From the NCBI GenBank assembly GCA_015234425.1, contig JADGNE010000017.1, forward strand, positions 186,001-250,000: 64,000 nt of DNA, given 5' to 3'. The position numbers and the translations under genes were made by a program. Every line of letters starts with the position of its first letter. The stretch's first letter is position 1. The notes below the pieces were generated by a model. The model was not told the DNA's origin, did no database searches, and saw only the letters and a program-made list of their open reading frames with translations. Of the stretch, positions 34,871 through 45,965 are shown one piece after another. Source of the DNA: Devosia sp. Lineage in GTDB: Bacteria; Pseudomonadota; Alphaproteobacteria; Rhizobiales; Devosiaceae.

Positions 34871-37152
34871 TGATCTGCTCCCACGGCTTCATTGGCGGCA
34901 ATCGCCGACATGTTGACGATGCCGCGGCTGGTAACCGACGGGGTCAGGATATGCGCGGGCGACCGCGTGCCCATCAGGATCGGCCCGACGGACAGCGCGT
35001 TGTTCATCTCCTTGAGCAGGGTCATGGAGAGGTTGGCCGCGTCGAGGTCAGGGAACACCAGCAAATTGGCTTCGCCACGCAGCGGCGTGTCCGGGATATA
35101 GCGGTCACGGAGCACTTCGTTGAGCGCCAGATCGCCCTGCATTTCCCCCTCGAGGATGAGGTCGGGCGCCGCCGCCTTCAGCTTGGCGTAGACTTCGCGC
35201 ATCTTGTAGGCGCTGTCGCCATCCCGCGAACCGAAATTCGAGTAGCTGAGCAGTGCCGTGCGCGCCTCGATATTGAAGCGCTTGAGATGATTGCGCGCCT
35301 GCAGCGTGATCGCCACCAGCTCATCCGCGCTGGGGTTCTGGTTGACATAGGTGTCGGTCAGGAAAAATGCGCCGCGTTGCATGATCAGCATGGACAGCGC
35401 CGACACATCGGTCACCCCGTCCTGCAGGCCAATGATCGAGCGGATATCGCGCACATGCTTGATGTAGCGCCCCTGAAGGCCGCAGATTAGTGCATCCGCC
35501 TCGCCACGCTTGACCGCCAGCGCCCCGATAACCGTGGTATTGGTGCGCACGATGGTGCGTGCGGTCTCGGGCGTCACCCCATCCCGCCCGACAAGCGAAT
35601 GGAAGAGGCTGACATAGTCGCGATAGCGCGGATCGTCTTCGGGGTTGATCACCTCGAAATCGCGGCCCGGCTGGATATTGAGCCCAAACCTTTCGATGCG
35701 CGCCTCGATCACCGCAGGACGACCGATCAGAATTGGTCGCGCGATGCGTTCCTCGAGCAGCACCTGGGTGGCGCGCAGCACGCGCTCATCTTCACCATCG
35801 GCAAAGGCGATGCGCTTGTTCTTGCCCTGCGCCTTGTCGATGATTGGTTTCATCACGAGCCCGGAGCGGAACACGAACCGGTTCAGCTGGTCATGATAGG
35901 CGTTCCAGTCCTCGATCGGCTTCTTGGCCACGCCCGATTCCATGGCTGCCCGAGCCACGGCCGGTGCGATGCGCAGGATTAGCCGCTGGTCGAACGGATT
36001 GGGAATGATGTGCTCGGGCCCATAGACGGCCGGCTCACCCGACGGCGAAACCTCAAGCCCAGGCTCGTGCGCCAGTTTGGCGATGGCCCGTACCGCCGCC
36101 AGCTTCATCTCCTCGTTGATCGTGGTGGCATGCACGTCGAGCGCGCCACGGAAGATGAAGGGGAAGCAGAGGACATTGTTGACCTGATTGGCGTAGTCCG
36201 AGCGCCCCGTGCAGACCATGGCGTCCGGCCGCACTTCTCTTGCCACCTCGGGCATGATTTCTGGATTGGGATTGGCCAGCGCCAGGATCAGCGGCTTGGG
36301 CGCCATCTTGGTCAGCATTTCCCGCTTCAGCGCACCGGCAGCCGAAAGCCCGAGGAACACGTCAGCGCCATCGATCACTTCGGCAAGCGTCGTTGCCTCG
36401 CTGGTCCGGCGGAATTGGCCGCGCCACTTGTCGTTGACGTCATTGCGCTTGTGGGTGACGAGACCGTCCTTATCGGCCACCCAGATATTCTCGTGCTTGG
36501 CACCCAGCGCCACGAGAACGTTGAGACAGGCGATAGCCGCAGCCCCTGCCCCCGACGCACAAATCTTGACTTCGTCGATGCGCTTGCCGGCCAGCTCCAG
36601 CCCATTGAGCACGGCGGCACCGACGATGATTGCGGTCCCGTGCTGGTCGTCATGGAACACCGGGATCGGCATGCGCTCGCGCAGCGCTTCCTCGATCTCG
36701 AAGCAATCGGGTGCGCGGATGTCTTCGAGGTTGATACCACCAAAGGTCGGCCATAGCGGCGCCACGGCATCGATGAATTTTTGCGGATTGAGTTCGTCGA
36801 CCTCGAGATCGAACACGTCGATGCCAGCAAACTTCTTGAAAAGGACTGCCTTGCCCTCCATCACCGGCTTGGAAGCCAGCGCACCGATATTGCCAAGGCC
36901 CAGGACGGCAGTGCCGTTGGAAATCACGGCCACGAGATTCTGTCGCGAGGTATAGCGCGCCACGGTCTCCGGCTCGGCAGCGATCTCCTCACAAGGAGCA
37001 GCGACGCCAGGTGAATAGGCAAGCGCAAGGTCACGCTGGTTTCCCAGGGGCTTGAGCGGCTGGATTTCCAGCTTCCCGGGCTTGGGGAACTCATGAAAAT
37101 GCAGCGCTGCCTCGCGCAAGGCCTTGCGTTGCTCATTGACGTCGTTAGTCAC
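34867..37152 (-). CDS. maeB: malic enzyme fused to a phosphotransacetylase-like domain
   Basis: 761 residues from GTG 37152, chosen because GGGAGA lies six bases upstream; a longer start at 37182 adds ten residues. The first 430 residues are malic enzyme: VISNGTAVLGLGNIGALA, VFHDDQHGTA and NAD(P)-binding ICASGAGAAAIACLN. Residues about 440-760 resemble phosphate acetyltransferase (PTA), without catalytic certainty. Fused enzymes of this length (Dme/Tme in rhizobia) convert malate to pyruvate; the PTA domain is thought to regulate oligomerisation and acetyl-CoA response. Confidence 0.93.
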   Translation of the reverse strand: MTNDVNEQRKALREAALHFHEFPKPGKLEIQPLKPLGNQRDLALAYSPGVAAPCEEIAAEPETVARYTSRQNLVAVISNGTAVLGLGNIGALASKPVMEGKAVLFKKFAGIDVFDLEVDELNPQKFIDAVAPLWPTFGGINLEDIRAPDCFEIEEALRERMPIPVFHDDQHGTAIIVGAAVLNGLELAGKRIDEVKICASGAGAAAIACLNVLVALGAKHENIWVADKDGLVTHKRNDVNDKWRGQFRRTSEATTLAEVIDGADVFLGLSAAGALKREMLTKMAPKPLILALANPNPEIMPEVAREVRPDAMVCTGRSDYANQVNNVLCFPFIFRGALDVHATTINEEMKLAAVRAIAKLAHEPGLEVSPSGEPAVYGPEHIIPNPFDQRLILRIAPAVARAAMESGVAKKPIEDWNAYHDQLNRFVFRSGLVMKPIIDKAQGKNKRIAFADGEDERVLRATQVLLEERIARPILIGRPAVIEARIERFGLNIQPGRDFEVINPEDDPRYRDYVSLFHSLVGRDGVTPETARTIVRTNTTVIGALAVKRGEADALICGLQGRYIKHVRDIRSIIGLQDGVTDVSALSMLIMQRGAFFLTDTYVNQNPSADELVAITLQARNHLKRFNIEARTALLSYSNFGSRDGDSAYKMREVYAKLKAAAPDLILEGEMQGDLALNEVLRDRYIPDTPLRGEANLLVFPDLDAANLSMTLLKEMNNALSVGPILMGTRSPAHILTPSVTSRGIVNMSAIAANEAVGADQ

Positions 37153-37339
37153 GCAGATTCTCCCGGCTGTAGTGACGCGCATGTCCGTCCGGCCAGATCA
37201 GGCGGATTCCCACAGGACAATGCGACCTATTGAGCGACGACCCCGCGATCCGGCATGTGCAAAACCAGCGTGGGTCAGATGGTCGCAGTTAGGTGCCATC
37301 AAATGACGCAGATGAAAAGGGGCGAAAATCCCGTGGGGG

Positions 37340-38956
37340 CTAAGCCGCAGTAATGGGCAGCGCCACCGGCATGGAGCCGAAACTGCCCGGAGGCGCCCCA
37401 GACGAGGCAAAGAGCGCCAGGGCCAGCTCTCTGAATGCGCCGATCTTGAGCGCAGGAGCGAAAATATAACCCTGCGCCTGGATGACACCATGGGAGCGCA
37501 GATAGATCGCCTGCTCCTCGGTTTCGACGCCTTCCGCCACGATTTCGCAATCGAGGTCGCGGGCCATGGCAATGAGCCCATCGAGGACGGGAACCTGGGT
37601 GGTGCCCGGCTTGATCATGTCGACAAAGATGCGGTCGATCTTGATGACATCGACGCCTAGCGTGGCGATATAGGCCAGGTTGGAGTGGCCGGTGCCGGCG
37701 TCGTCCATGGCCAGCCGCGCCCCAAGGGCATGAAGACCGGAGATGACGCTATTGACAGCCGCCGAGTTTTCAAGCGGACGGCGCTCGGTGATCTCGAACA
37801 CCAGCTGGTCGTAGCTGATCGGCGAATTGCCGAAGATCGCCTGCACGTCGTCGACAATACCCACGTCGCGAAAATGCCCCTCGAACAGATTGATCGAGAT
37901 TTTCATGTACGGCATTTTCTGGCTCAGCTCGCTCAGATCGTAGCGGACCTGCTGCATCAGCGAGAGCGTCATCGGCACGGCGAGGCCGGAATTTTCAGCG
38001 TAGTCAATGAAAACGCCGGGCGGAATCACATCGCCATTCGGCTTCTCCCAGCGACACAGCACTTCACAACCGATCAGCTCACCTGTGCGCAGATTGATGA
38101 CGGGCTGGTAGTAGGGCTTGATCTCATTGCGCCCGATGGCGCGCTCAAGATCGAACGCCGGGACACGCGACTTGCGCGCATACCACAGCGCAGACAGCAG
38201 CAGGCAGGCGCTGGCAAAGCACGCGATGACAGTGAACACCACATCGAGATCAGTGTAGCCCGCACGGGCGGAACTGAACGGCAGTGCAGCGTGGACCTTG
38301 ATCGGCAACTCACCAGCAAAGCCCTGGGCGCTCAGATAGTCCTCGGAGGCAAGGTTGCGGGTAAAATCCGCAACGGCCCCGGACTCGATGATCGGAAGGC
38401 CACTCGTCAGCGAAATCCGGACCATGGCGCCGTTCCGCAGATTGGCTTCAAAAGTCTCCGGCGTGACCCCGATAAGGGGCAGGAAGACCGACACGCGGCG
38501 CATGGCCGAAAGGGTCTGCGTCACCTTGATCGACGGCACGCCCATGTCGGCGAACTGAACAATAGTGATCGTCTCGGCGAGGCCGGGAATTGGCTTTGCT
38601 TCAGACAGGACCGAGTGCGCGACCTCCCGTCCATAGGCGTCGCAATACTGAACGCCGTCACCGTTCTCGATCAGCACCTGCTTGATCGTCAGGCTGTTGG
38701 CAATGGCGCGCTGGGCGTTCTGGGAGAATGTCGGCGTGCAGAGGGACGGACTGTCGGCCACGACCCCGCGCAGGGCAGTGACGGCATCGGCGACGTTGTT
38801 TTTGATTTCAACGCCGATCTGGCTGACCTGCTGCTGCAGCGCGACTGTTTCGCGGTGACGAATATAGGCATCCAGCAGATAGTCGACCGAAAATATCGGC
38901 ACAAATGCAAGCAGCGCGCCAAGAGCCATCAAAAGGTGCGAATACTTGGACTTCAC
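37340..38956 (-). CDS. EAL-domain cyclic-di-GMP phosphodiesterase with CSS-type periplasmic sensor
   Basis: 538 residues. One N-terminal membrane segment, a periplasmic region of about 200 residues with cysteines (SPSLCTPTF, then GVQYCDAYG) of the CSS-motif type, a second membrane segment near 235-255, then the EAL domain. The catalytic motif is E-V-L (GCEVLCRW) rather than E-A-L; the metal-binding ITERRPLE, MDDAGTGHS and AEGVETEEQ are retained, so hydrolysis is likely. A CtrA-type site precedes the gene, suggesting cell-cycle control of c-di-GMP. Confidence 0.9.
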   Translation of the reverse strand: MKSKYSHLLMALGALLAFVPIFSVDYLLDAYIRHRETVALQQQVSQIGVEIKNNVADAVTALRGVVADSPSLCTPTFSQNAQRAIANSLTIKQVLIENGDGVQYCDAYGREVAHSVLSEAKPIPGLAETITIVQFADMGVPSIKVTQTLSAMRRVSVFLPLIGVTPETFEANLRNGAMVRISLTSGLPIIESGAVADFTRNLASEDYLSAQGFAGELPIKVHAALPFSSARAGYTDLDVVFTVIACFASACLLLSALWYARKSRVPAFDLERAIGRNEIKPYYQPVINLRTGELIGCEVLCRWEKPNGDVIPPGVFIDYAENSGLAVPMTLSLMQQVRYDLSELSQKMPYMKISINLFEGHFRDVGIVDDVQAIFGNSPISYDQLVFEITERRPLENSAAVNSVISGLHALGARLAMDDAGTGHSNLAYIATLGVDVIKIDRIFVDMIKPGTTQVPVLDGLIAMARDLDCEIVAEGVETEEQAIYLRSHGVIQAQGYIFAPALKIGAFRELALALFASSGAPPGSFGSMPVALPITAA

Positions 38957-39006
38957 CCGGGGAATCTCGCGCGTTTTTTGCTTATCTCCTTGTTAACGCT
39001 ACAAAC

Positions 39007-39022
39007 TTAAGGACCGATTAAC
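39007..39022 (-). promoter_or_regulatory. CtrA binding site upstream of the EAL gene
   Basis: TTAA (39007-39010), seven bases, then TTAAC (39018-39022) is the full CtrA consensus TTAA-N7-TTAAC. Two more TTAAC half-sites lie at 38993 and 39028. The EAL gene starts at 38956 on the minus strand, 50 bases away. Confidence 0.6.
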
Positions 39023-39067
39023 GGCTGTTAACAGCTGTGGCCGCATCTTGCGCAGCGACCAAAGAAA

Positions 39068-39094
39068 AAGGGGCCAGCCAATGGCTCGCCCCTT
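39068..39094 (-). terminator. terminator after aspS
   Basis: On the minus strand a stem AAGGGGC/GCCCCTT with an inner AGCC/GGCT extension after one mismatch, loop of three, is followed by TTTCTTT (plus-strand 39061-39069 is A-rich). It begins 20 bases after the aspS stop. Confidence 0.75.
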
Positions 39095-39113
39095 GTTCAG
39101 CTTAGGCTGGAAT

Positions 39114-40910
39114 TCAGGCCTGCGGGTTGAGGCGAATGCCCAGCTCGCGCATCTGCTTGGGGCTCGCCGGGCTCGGTGCGCCCATGAGCAGATCTTCCGC
39201 CTGCTGGTTCATCGGGAAGGCCGTGATTTCACGCAGGTTCTGCACGCCGCAGAGCAGCATCACGATGCGGTCGATACCGAAGGCAGCGCCACCATGCGGC
39301 GGGGCGCCATACTGGAAGGCACGGTAGAGACCACCGAACTGCTCTTCGACCTCCTCGCGGCTCTTGCCGGTCAGCTCGAAGGCCTTGATCATCGTCTCGG
39401 GTTCCTGGTTACGGATGGAACCGGAGGCGATTTCGAAGCCGTTGCAGACGGCGTCATACTGGTAAGCCTTGAGCGAAAGCGGATCGGCCGAGTTCAAACC
39501 CTCGATCCCGCCCTGCGGCATGGAGAAGGGATTGTGCGCGAAGTCGACGCGCTTTTCCTCTTCGTCCCACTCGTAGAACGGGAAGTCGACGATCCAGCAC
39601 AGGGCGAACTGCTCGGTGTCGACGACACCCAGATCGGTGCCGACCTTGGTGCGGGCTTCACCGGCGAACTTGTAGAACTTCTCCGGGCGACCGGCCACGA
39701 AGAACACGGCATCGCCGTCTTCGAGACCCAGCTGAGCCTTGAGGGCTGCGGTGCGCTCTTCGCCGATATTCTTGGCGATCGGGCCCGAACCGGCACCGTC
39801 CTTGAAGAAGATATAGCCAAGGCCCGGCTGGCCCTGGCCCTGTGCCCAGGCGTTCATGCGATCGCAGAAGGCGCGACCGATCGGCTCGGCACCGTCCTTG
39901 TTCTTGGCCGGGATAGCCCAGACTTCAACCTTTGGATCGGCTTCGATCTGGTTGGCGAAAACCTTGAAGCCAGAACCTGCGAAATGCTCGGTAACTGCCT
40001 GAATTTCAATCGGGTTCCGCAGGTCCGGCTTGTCCGAACCATACTTGCGGATGGCCGTATCATAAGGAATGCGCGGCCATTCCTTGGTCACGCGCTTGCC
40101 TTCGGCAAATTGCTCGAACACCGACGTGATGACGGGCTGGACAGTGTTCCAGACGTCTTCCTGGGTGACGAAGCTCATTTCGAGGTCGAGCTGGTAGAAC
40201 TCGCCCGGCAGACGGTCGGCGCGCGGATCTTCGTCGCGGAAGCACGGGGCAACCTGGAAATAGCGGTCGAAGCCGGCAACCATGAGCAGCTGCTTGTACT
40301 GCTGGGGCGCCTGCGGCAGGGCGAAGAACTTGCCGGGATGGATACGGCTGGGCACGAGGAAGTCGCGCGCGCCTTCGGGCGAGGAAGCCGTCAGAATCGG
40401 CGTCGAATATTCGGCAAAGCCCTGTTCGGTCATGCCGTTGCGCATCGCCGCGATCACCTTGGTGCGCTTGACGATGTTGTTGTGCAGCTTTTCGCGGCGC
40501 AGGTCCAGGAAGCGATAGCGCAGGCGGATATCTTCCGGATATTCCTGATCGCCGAAGACCGGCAAAGGCAGTTCCTTGGCTTCCGACAGCACTTCCAGCT
40601 CGCGGATGAACACCTCGATCTGGCCAGTACTGATGTTGGGGTTCACGGCCGAGGCGTCGCGCAGCTTGACCTCGCCGTCGATGCGCAGCACCCACTCGGA
40701 GCGCACCTTCTCGGCGGCGGCGAAAGCGGGCGAATCGGGATCGATCACGAATTGGGTCAGGCCGTAGTGGTCGCGCAGGTCGATGAACAGCAGGCCGCCG
40801 TGGTCACGGATACGATGGACCCAACCGGAGAGGCGCACGGTATTGCCGGCATCGTCCGCCGTCAGGGCGCCACAGGTGTGGGTGCGGTAGCGATGTGTCG
40901 TCATTTCCAT
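39114..40910 (-). CDS. aspS: aspartyl-tRNA synthetase (probably non-discriminating)
   Basis: 598 residues if started at 40910 (ATG 40904 is an alternative). The N-terminal OB-fold ([15 protein letters not shown]), class II motif 2 ([14 protein letters not shown]), a bacterial GAD insert, and motif 3 ([13 protein letters not shown]) are all present. Organisms with GatCAB and no asparagine synthetase-tRNA route often use a non-discriminating form, which gatCAB in this window would complement; this is inference. It is divergent from rnd. Confidence 0.96.
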   Translation of the reverse strand: MEMTTHRYRTHTCGALTADDAGNTVRLSGWVHRIRDHGGLLFIDLRDHYGLTQFVIDPDSPAFAAAEKVRSEWVLRIDGEVKLRDASAVNPNISTGQIEVFIRELEVLSEAKELPLPVFGDQEYPEDIRLRYRFLDLRREKLHNNIVKRTKVIAAMRNGMTEQGFAEYSTPILTASSPEGARDFLVPSRIHPGKFFALPQAPQQYKQLLMVAGFDRYFQVAPCFRDEDPRADRLPGEFYQLDLEMSFVTQEDVWNTVQPVITSVFEQFAEGKRVTKEWPRIPYDTAIRKYGSDKPDLRNPIEIQAVTEHFAGSGFKVFANQIEADPKVEVWAIPAKNKDGAEPIGRAFCDRMNAWAQGQGQPGLGYIFFKDGAGSGPIAKNIGEERTAALKAQLGLEDGDAVFFVAGRPEKFYKFAGEARTKVGTDLGVVDTEQFALCWIVDFPFYEWDEEEKRVDFAHNPFSMPQGGIEGLNSADPLSLKAYQYDAVCNGFEIASGSIRNQEPETMIKAFELTGKSREEVEEQFGGLYRAFQYGAPPHGGAAFGIDRIVMLLCGVQNLREITAFPMNQQAEDLLMGAPSPASPKQMRELGIRLNPQA

Positions 40911-41085
40911 ACTCGGATAGCTAAAAAGGGCCGGATTCTCGGGCGTGAAAAGCGCATGGCGGTCGCCGCTTGTCAAGCATCACGGCCACGCTCGTCCCGC
41001 GACGGCATTGGCGGAAATCGATGGTGGAGCAATGGCCCTTCACCTGCTAGGAAGAATATTGACGAATTTGAGACGGTAATCCCTC

Positions 41086-42255
41086 ATGGACCTGATTGTT
41101 TCCACAGACGTGCTCAGCGCATTCTGCGAGCGCGCCGCCAATTTTGATTTCGTGACGGTTGATACCGAATTCCTGCGCGAAACCACCTATTGGCCAAAGC
41201 TTTGCCTCATCCAGGCTGCCACGAACGATGAAGCGGTGCTCATCGACCCGCTGGCGCCAGGCATCGACCTGGCTCCTTTCTTCGCGCTCCTCGCCAATCC
41301 GGCGGTGACCAAGGTTTTCCACGCCGCGCGCCAGGACATCGAGATTTTCGTGAAGCTGGCGGGCGCCGTTCCGCACAATATCTTCGACACCCAGATCGCT
41401 GCCAGCGTCTGTGGCTTTGGCGATAGCGCTTCTTATGACAGCCTCGTGCGCGCCATCTGCAAGGTCGAGCTCGACAAGTCGTCGCGCTTCACTGACTGGT
41501 CGGCCCGTCCCCTGTCGGAAAAGCAGCGCCTTTATGCGCTCGCCGACGTCACCTATCTCCGCGACATCTATCGCGAATTGCGCGCCCAGGTCGACGCGAC
41601 CAAGCGTTGGGACTGGGTCGAGGACGAGCTGACGACCCTTCGCAGCATCGACACTTATATCGTCCAGCCGGAAAACGCCTGGGAACGGCTGAAGATGAAG
41701 ATCAACCGCGCCCGCGATCTGGCGGCGCTGAAGGTCCTGGCCGCCTGGCGCGAGCGCCGGGCGCAGGAAACCGATCAGCCGCGTAGCCGCATCTTCAAGG
41801 ATGACGTCCTTTATGAACTGGCCGTGCAGCGCCCGCTGACGCCGGAGGCCTTCGAAAAGCTTCGCGCCGTGCCGCGTGGCTTTGGCCGCAGCGCTGCCGC
41901 CGCCGAGATCATCACGCTGCTCAAGGGCGTCGAAGAGCTGCAGAAGGCCCAGCTGCCCACCATGCCGGACCGGTATCGTGGACCCTCGCCCAAGGGCGCC
42001 GTCGGCGATCTTATCCGCGTCCTGCTCAAATCCGTGGCCGAACAGCACGGCGTCGCATCGCGCATCCTCGCCACCTCGGACGAGATCGATGCGCTGGTGC
42101 TCGATGATGATGCGGATGTGCCTGCCCTCAAGGGCTGGCGCCGGAAGCTCTTTGGCGAGAAGGCCCTGGCCATCAAGCACGGTCGCATTGCGCTGGTCGC
42201 GACGCGCAAGGGCGTCCGCGAAATCCCTGTCGACGTGACTGAAGCGGCGGAATAA
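41086..42255 (+). CDS. rnd: ribonuclease D
   Basis: 389 residues. The 3'-exonuclease domain has the DEDD residues: DTEFLRE (Asp, Glu), FHAARQDIEIF (Asp), and the Tyr/Asp of YALADVTYL. One or two HRDC domains follow (residues about 210-290 and 300-385). It trims tRNA 3' ends. It converges with ppx, with a hairpin across both stops. Confidence 0.95.
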   Translation: MDLIVSTDVLSAFCERAANFDFVTVDTEFLRETTYWPKLCLIQAATNDEAVLIDPLAPGIDLAPFFALLANPAVTKVFHAARQDIEIFVKLAGAVPHNIFDTQIAASVCGFGDSASYDSLVRAICKVELDKSSRFTDWSARPLSEKQRLYALADVTYLRDIYRELRAQVDATKRWDWVEDELTTLRSIDTYIVQPENAWERLKMKINRARDLAALKVLAAWRERRAQETDQPRSRIFKDDVLYELAVQRPLTPEAFEKLRAVPRGFGRSAAAAEIITLLKGVEELQKAQLPTMPDRYRGPSPKGAVGDLIRVLLKSVAEQHGVASRILATSDEIDALVLDDDADVPALKGWRRKLFGEKALAIKHGRIALVATRKGVREIPVDVTEAAE

Positions 42256-42267
42256 CCGGCCGCTTCA
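42240..42267. terminator. hairpin spanning the rnd and ppx stop codons
   Basis: TGAAGCGG (42240-42247) pairs with CCGCTTCA (42260-42267), with an additional CGG/CCG inner pairing around AATAA. Both stop codons fall within or next to it. There is no T-run. Confidence 0.45.
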
Positions 42268-43803
42268 GTCCACCTGCACTTCAGAAGTGTCGTGACCGGC
42301 GATATTGGCGAACTGGCCAAGCCGGTTGCGCAGATGGTCGCCGTTGAGGAAAGCCAGATCGGCGGGAAGATGGAGCACGAGCTCGTTCTTGCCGCGGATC
42401 GAGAATCGCGTGCGCGGCAGAATGCCCGGCATTGCCGCCGTCATCGGATAAGCGACGCGGAACAACGCTCCGATCAGTTTTGCGCGCTTGGCGGTATTGG
42501 CTCCGGCCAGCGGCAACAGCGATTGCGCCCATTTGCTTTTCAACCCGTCATAGCGAACCGACAGGGTCTGGGCGAGATAGGCACGGCCCGGATGGTCGAC
42601 GCCGGTCAGAGAGCCATAGGCAACTGCATCGACACTCTGCTGACCGCGATAATCCGGATGGGCCCGCCAACCGATATCAGCGAGCAGGCACACGACCTTG
42701 CGGAGCCGCGCTTCGGAAGCGCTCTCGCCGAGGCCGGCAGCTTCCATATATTGCGTGGTGAAATCGATGAGGTCATTGCCGTGCGCTGGCGAGCGCGAGC
42801 GCAGGATGGACAATTCCTCGGCGCCCTGAACCAGCGGATCGATGGCGCGCTCCATCGGGTCGAGCATGCCGTAGAGATAGCCCTCGCGCACGCCGAGGGC
42901 CGAGAAGACGACGCTCTCGAACCGGCCCGCCTTGAGGATTTCGGAGAGCACGGCGGCACCAAATGGCACCAGCTCCCGGCGTGAATTGCTGACTTCGCTG
43001 GCGCCCGGATAGGATTTTAGCGAGTTCGCAGAGACGATCTCCTCGCAGACCTTGATCATGTCGGCAGCGGGAACGACGTAGTCCTGGACCATGTGCAGCG
43101 GATATTTGCTGATCACCTGATGCAGCTTGGCGAGCGAACGCCAGGTGCCGCCAATAGCGGCAAACTGGCTTCCGGGCGCGACTGTCGCAACGATCGAATC
43201 CTTCAACTGCTCCCGGGTGATCTGCGCGGCCTTGGCCGGCGACCCGTCGGAATCATCCTGCAGGCGGATGACGCCGAGCTCAAACGACTGCCCGCTCGTA
43301 TCAATGCCGCTGTCGATGGCTGAAAATTCGAGACTGCCGCCACCGAGATCGCCCACCACGCCGCTAAATCCGGGGATACCGGCGACGACGCCAAGCGCTG
43401 CGAAATGGGCCTCTTCCTCGCCGCTGAGAACCCGGACCGGGGTCTGCATGATTTCTTCAACGGCGGAGACGAATTCCTGACGGTTGGAGGCTTCGCGCAC
43501 CGCAGAGGTTGCCAGCACGTGGATCTTGCCCACCCGCATCAGCCGCGCCACCATGGCGAACCGCTTCATTGCGTCCAGCGCCTTGGCGATATTGGCCACG
43601 GCCAGTTGCCCGGACTGGGCTATCCCGCGCCCCAGGGCGCAGGATGCCTTCTCGTTATATAGGGGGGTCAGGGCCCGCGCGTGGCGTTCATAGACCACCA
43701 GACGGACCGAGTTGGAGCCGATATCGAGGACGGCCACCGGACGAGCACCCTTGATGCGCCCCTGAGCCGTAGGATCGGCGTCAACGCCCCAGAATTGTGT
43801 CAA
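42265..43803 (-). CDS. ppx: exopolyphosphatase / guanosine pentaphosphatase family (Ppx/GppA)
   Basis: 512 residues. The actin-like ATPase fold begins VLDIGSNSVRLVVYE; VVGDLGGGSLEFS is the second phosphate-binding loop, and the catalytic Glu lies in SGEEEA. The C-terminal half is the HD-like extension with AGLGESASEARLRKV and LLADIGWRAHPDYRG. It degrades polyphosphate and perhaps pppGpp. It lies two bases after ppk, the enzyme making its substrate. Confidence 0.95.
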   Translation of the reverse strand: MTQFWGVDADPTAQGRIKGARPVAVLDIGSNSVRLVVYERHARALTPLYNEKASCALGRGIAQSGQLAVANIAKALDAMKRFAMVARLMRVGKIHVLATSAVREASNRQEFVSAVEEIMQTPVRVLSGEEEAHFAALGVVAGIPGFSGVVGDLGGGSLEFSAIDSGIDTSGQSFELGVIRLQDDSDGSPAKAAQITREQLKDSIVATVAPGSQFAAIGGTWRSLAKLHQVISKYPLHMVQDYVVPAADMIKVCEEIVSANSLKSYPGASEVSNSRRELVPFGAAVLSEILKAGRFESVVFSALGVREGYLYGMLDPMERAIDPLVQGAEELSILRSRSPAHGNDLIDFTTQYMEAAGLGESASEARLRKVVCLLADIGWRAHPDYRGQQSVDAVAYGSLTGVDHPGRAYLAQTLSVRYDGLKSKWAQSLLPLAGANTAKRAKLIGALFRVAYPMTAAMPGILPRTRFSIRGKNELVLHLPADLAFLNGDHLRNRLGQFANIAGHDTSEVQVD

Positions 43804-43805
43804 AC

Positions 43806-45965
43806 TCAGCCCTCGTCGCCTTCCCCTGCACTACCCCGACCGGAGAGCGATGGGTTGGTCATGAAGTAGTCATGCGCGTTAAATGGCTCTTCGCCCTCGT
43901 TAAGGCGCACACGATGCGAGCTGCCGTCGGGCAACACTTCCCAGCTTTGCTGGTTGTCGCGCAGATAGGCAACCAGGATCCGATCAAGAATTTGCTTATG
44001 CACGGTCTTGTTGAGGATCGGCACCATAACCTCGACGCGCCCATCAAGGTTGCGCCCCATGAGGTCGGCGGACGAAATATAGACCAGCGCCTTGGGCGAC
44101 GGCATCGCCACGCCCCGGCCGAAACAATAGATGCGGCTGTGCTCGAGGAAGCGGCCAACGACGGATTTCACCCGGATATTGTCCGAGAACCCGGGGATGC
44201 CCGGCCGCAGGCAGCAGATGCCGCGCACGATGAGATCGACCTTCACCCCCGCCTGGCTGGCATCGTAGAGCGCGTCGATCACCTGCGGATCGACCAGCGA
44301 GTTCATCTTGAGCAGGATCGAGGCCGGCTGGCCGTTGCGCGCGAACTCGATCTCCTCGGCAATGTTCTGCAGCAGCGTTTCGCGCAGATTGACAGGGGAG
44401 ACGGCGATGGTCTCGAGCTCGGTCGGGCGGGCGTAGCCGGTGATGAAGTTGAACACCCGCGCCACGTCCCGCGTCACCGCCGGATCGATGGTGAAATAGC
44501 TGAGGTCGGTATAAATCTTGGCCGTGATCGGGTGATAATTGCCGGTGCCGATATGGCAATAGCTGACCAGCTTGCCCTTCTCGCGGCGCACCACCTGGCT
44601 CATCTTGGCGTGGGTTTTGAGCTCGATGAAGCCGAACACCACCTGCGCCCCTGCCCGCTCCAGATCGCGGGCCCAGCGGATATTGGCCTCTTCGTCAAAG
44701 CGCGCCTTGAGCTCGACGAGGCAGGTCACCGACTTGCCGGCCTCGGCAGCCATCACCAGCGCCTTGACGATCGGGCTGTCCGACGAGGTGCGATAGAGCG
44801 TCTGCTTGATCGCCACCACGTCGGGATCGCGCGCCGCCTGCATAAGGAATTGCGCGACGACGTCGAAGCTCTCGAATGGATGATGGACCAGGATGTCCTT
44901 GGCCCGGATGGCGGCAAAGCTGTCGCCATTATAGTCGCGGATGCGCTCGGGGAACCGGGCGTGATAGGGCTGGAATTTGAGGTCGGCGCGCTCGACGTCA
45001 CAGACTTTTCGCGCGTCGGCGAGGCCAAGGAATCCCTGCACCTCAAAAACGTCGGCTTCCTTGACGCCCAGCTGCTCGCCGATCTGGCGCTTCAGCGCCC
45101 GGGACATGGACCGCTCGATCTCGAGCCGGATCACCTGTCCGCGCCGGCGCTGGCGCAGGGCTGACTCGAATTCCACCACAAGGTCAGCTGCCTCGTCGTC
45201 GATTTCGATTTCGCTGTCGCGGATCACGCGGAAAGCGCCCGCCCCCATGATCTCGTGGCCGGGAAACATCTTGTGGAAGAAGAGCTTAACCAGAGTATCT
45301 ATAGTGACGACTTCGGTCCGCCCCTCGGAAACGAGCCCCGTCGGCAGGTTGATAAAGCGGTCGAGGTTGCCGGGGATACGCACCAGAGCGGTCAACATCT
45401 GGTCGTTGTTGGGCCGCCGCAACTCGAAGGCCAGCGCGAGGCCCAGATTGGGAATGAACGGGAACGGGTGCGCCGGATCGACAGCGATCGGCGTCAGCAC
45501 CGGGAAAATCTCTTCGCGGAACAGCTTTTGCAGATAGGCGATCTGATCTTCGGTCAGGTCATCGCTCTCGTGGATGACGACGTTCTGCTCGAACAGTTCC
45601 TCGCGCAGGTTCTGCCAATGGTCCTGCTGCTCGAGCTGGAGGTGCTGGGCAAGCGTCGCGATCTCTTCGAGCTGCTCGGTGGGCGTCAGGCCGTCGGCGC
45701 TCTGCTTGGCGAGGCCGGCGCGGATCTGGCCCTTCAGCCCCGCGACGCGCACCATGTAGAATTCATCGAGATTGTTCGCGGAAATCGAAACGAAACGCAG
45801 GCGCTCGAGCAGAGGATGGGCCTCGTTGCCCGCTTCCTCGAGCACACGCATGTTGAATTGCAGCCAGCTCACTTCCCGGTTGACGAAACGCGCAGGGCTG
45901 CTGCGCAGAGCCTCTACATCCGGCACTGCCCCGTCGGCCTCGGCAAATTCACTGATCTCGTTCAT
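43806..45965 (-). CDS. ppk: polyphosphate kinase 1
   Basis: 719 residues from ATG 45965. The N-domain starts [19 protein letters not shown]; two phospholipase D-like domains carry the autophosphorylated histidine in [13 protein letters not shown] (about residue 590 of the protein) and the ATP-binding arginines ([14 protein letters not shown]). It makes polyphosphate from ATP. The start overlaps the hda stop by 17 bases, so translation is probably coupled. Confidence 0.97.
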   Translation of the reverse strand: MNEISEFAEADGAVPDVEALRSSPARFVNREVSWLQFNMRVLEEAGNEAHPLLERLRFVSISANNLDEFYMVRVAGLKGQIRAGLAKQSADGLTPTEQLEEIATLAQHLQLEQQDHWQNLREELFEQNVVIHESDDLTEDQIAYLQKLFREEIFPVLTPIAVDPAHPFPFIPNLGLALAFELRRPNNDQMLTALVRIPGNLDRFINLPTGLVSEGRTEVVTIDTLVKLFFHKMFPGHEIMGAGAFRVIRDSEIEIDDEAADLVVEFESALRQRRRGQVIRLEIERSMSRALKRQIGEQLGVKEADVFEVQGFLGLADARKVCDVERADLKFQPYHARFPERIRDYNGDSFAAIRAKDILVHHPFESFDVVAQFLMQAARDPDVVAIKQTLYRTSSDSPIVKALVMAAEAGKSVTCLVELKARFDEEANIRWARDLERAGAQVVFGFIELKTHAKMSQVVRREKGKLVSYCHIGTGNYHPITAKIYTDLSYFTIDPAVTRDVARVFNFITGYARPTELETIAVSPVNLRETLLQNIAEEIEFARNGQPASILLKMNSLVDPQVIDALYDASQAGVKVDLIVRGICCLRPGIPGFSDNIRVKSVVGRFLEHSRIYCFGRGVAMPSPKALVYISSADLMGRNLDGRVEVMVPILNKTVHKQILDRILVAYLRDNQQSWEVLPDGSSHRVRLNEGEEPFNAHDYFMTNPSLSGRGSAGEGDEG

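Noticed and set aside
39048-41147. 699-residue plus-strand frame over aspS
   Set aside because: Antisense shadow of aspS; aspS has all class II motifs in the other strand.
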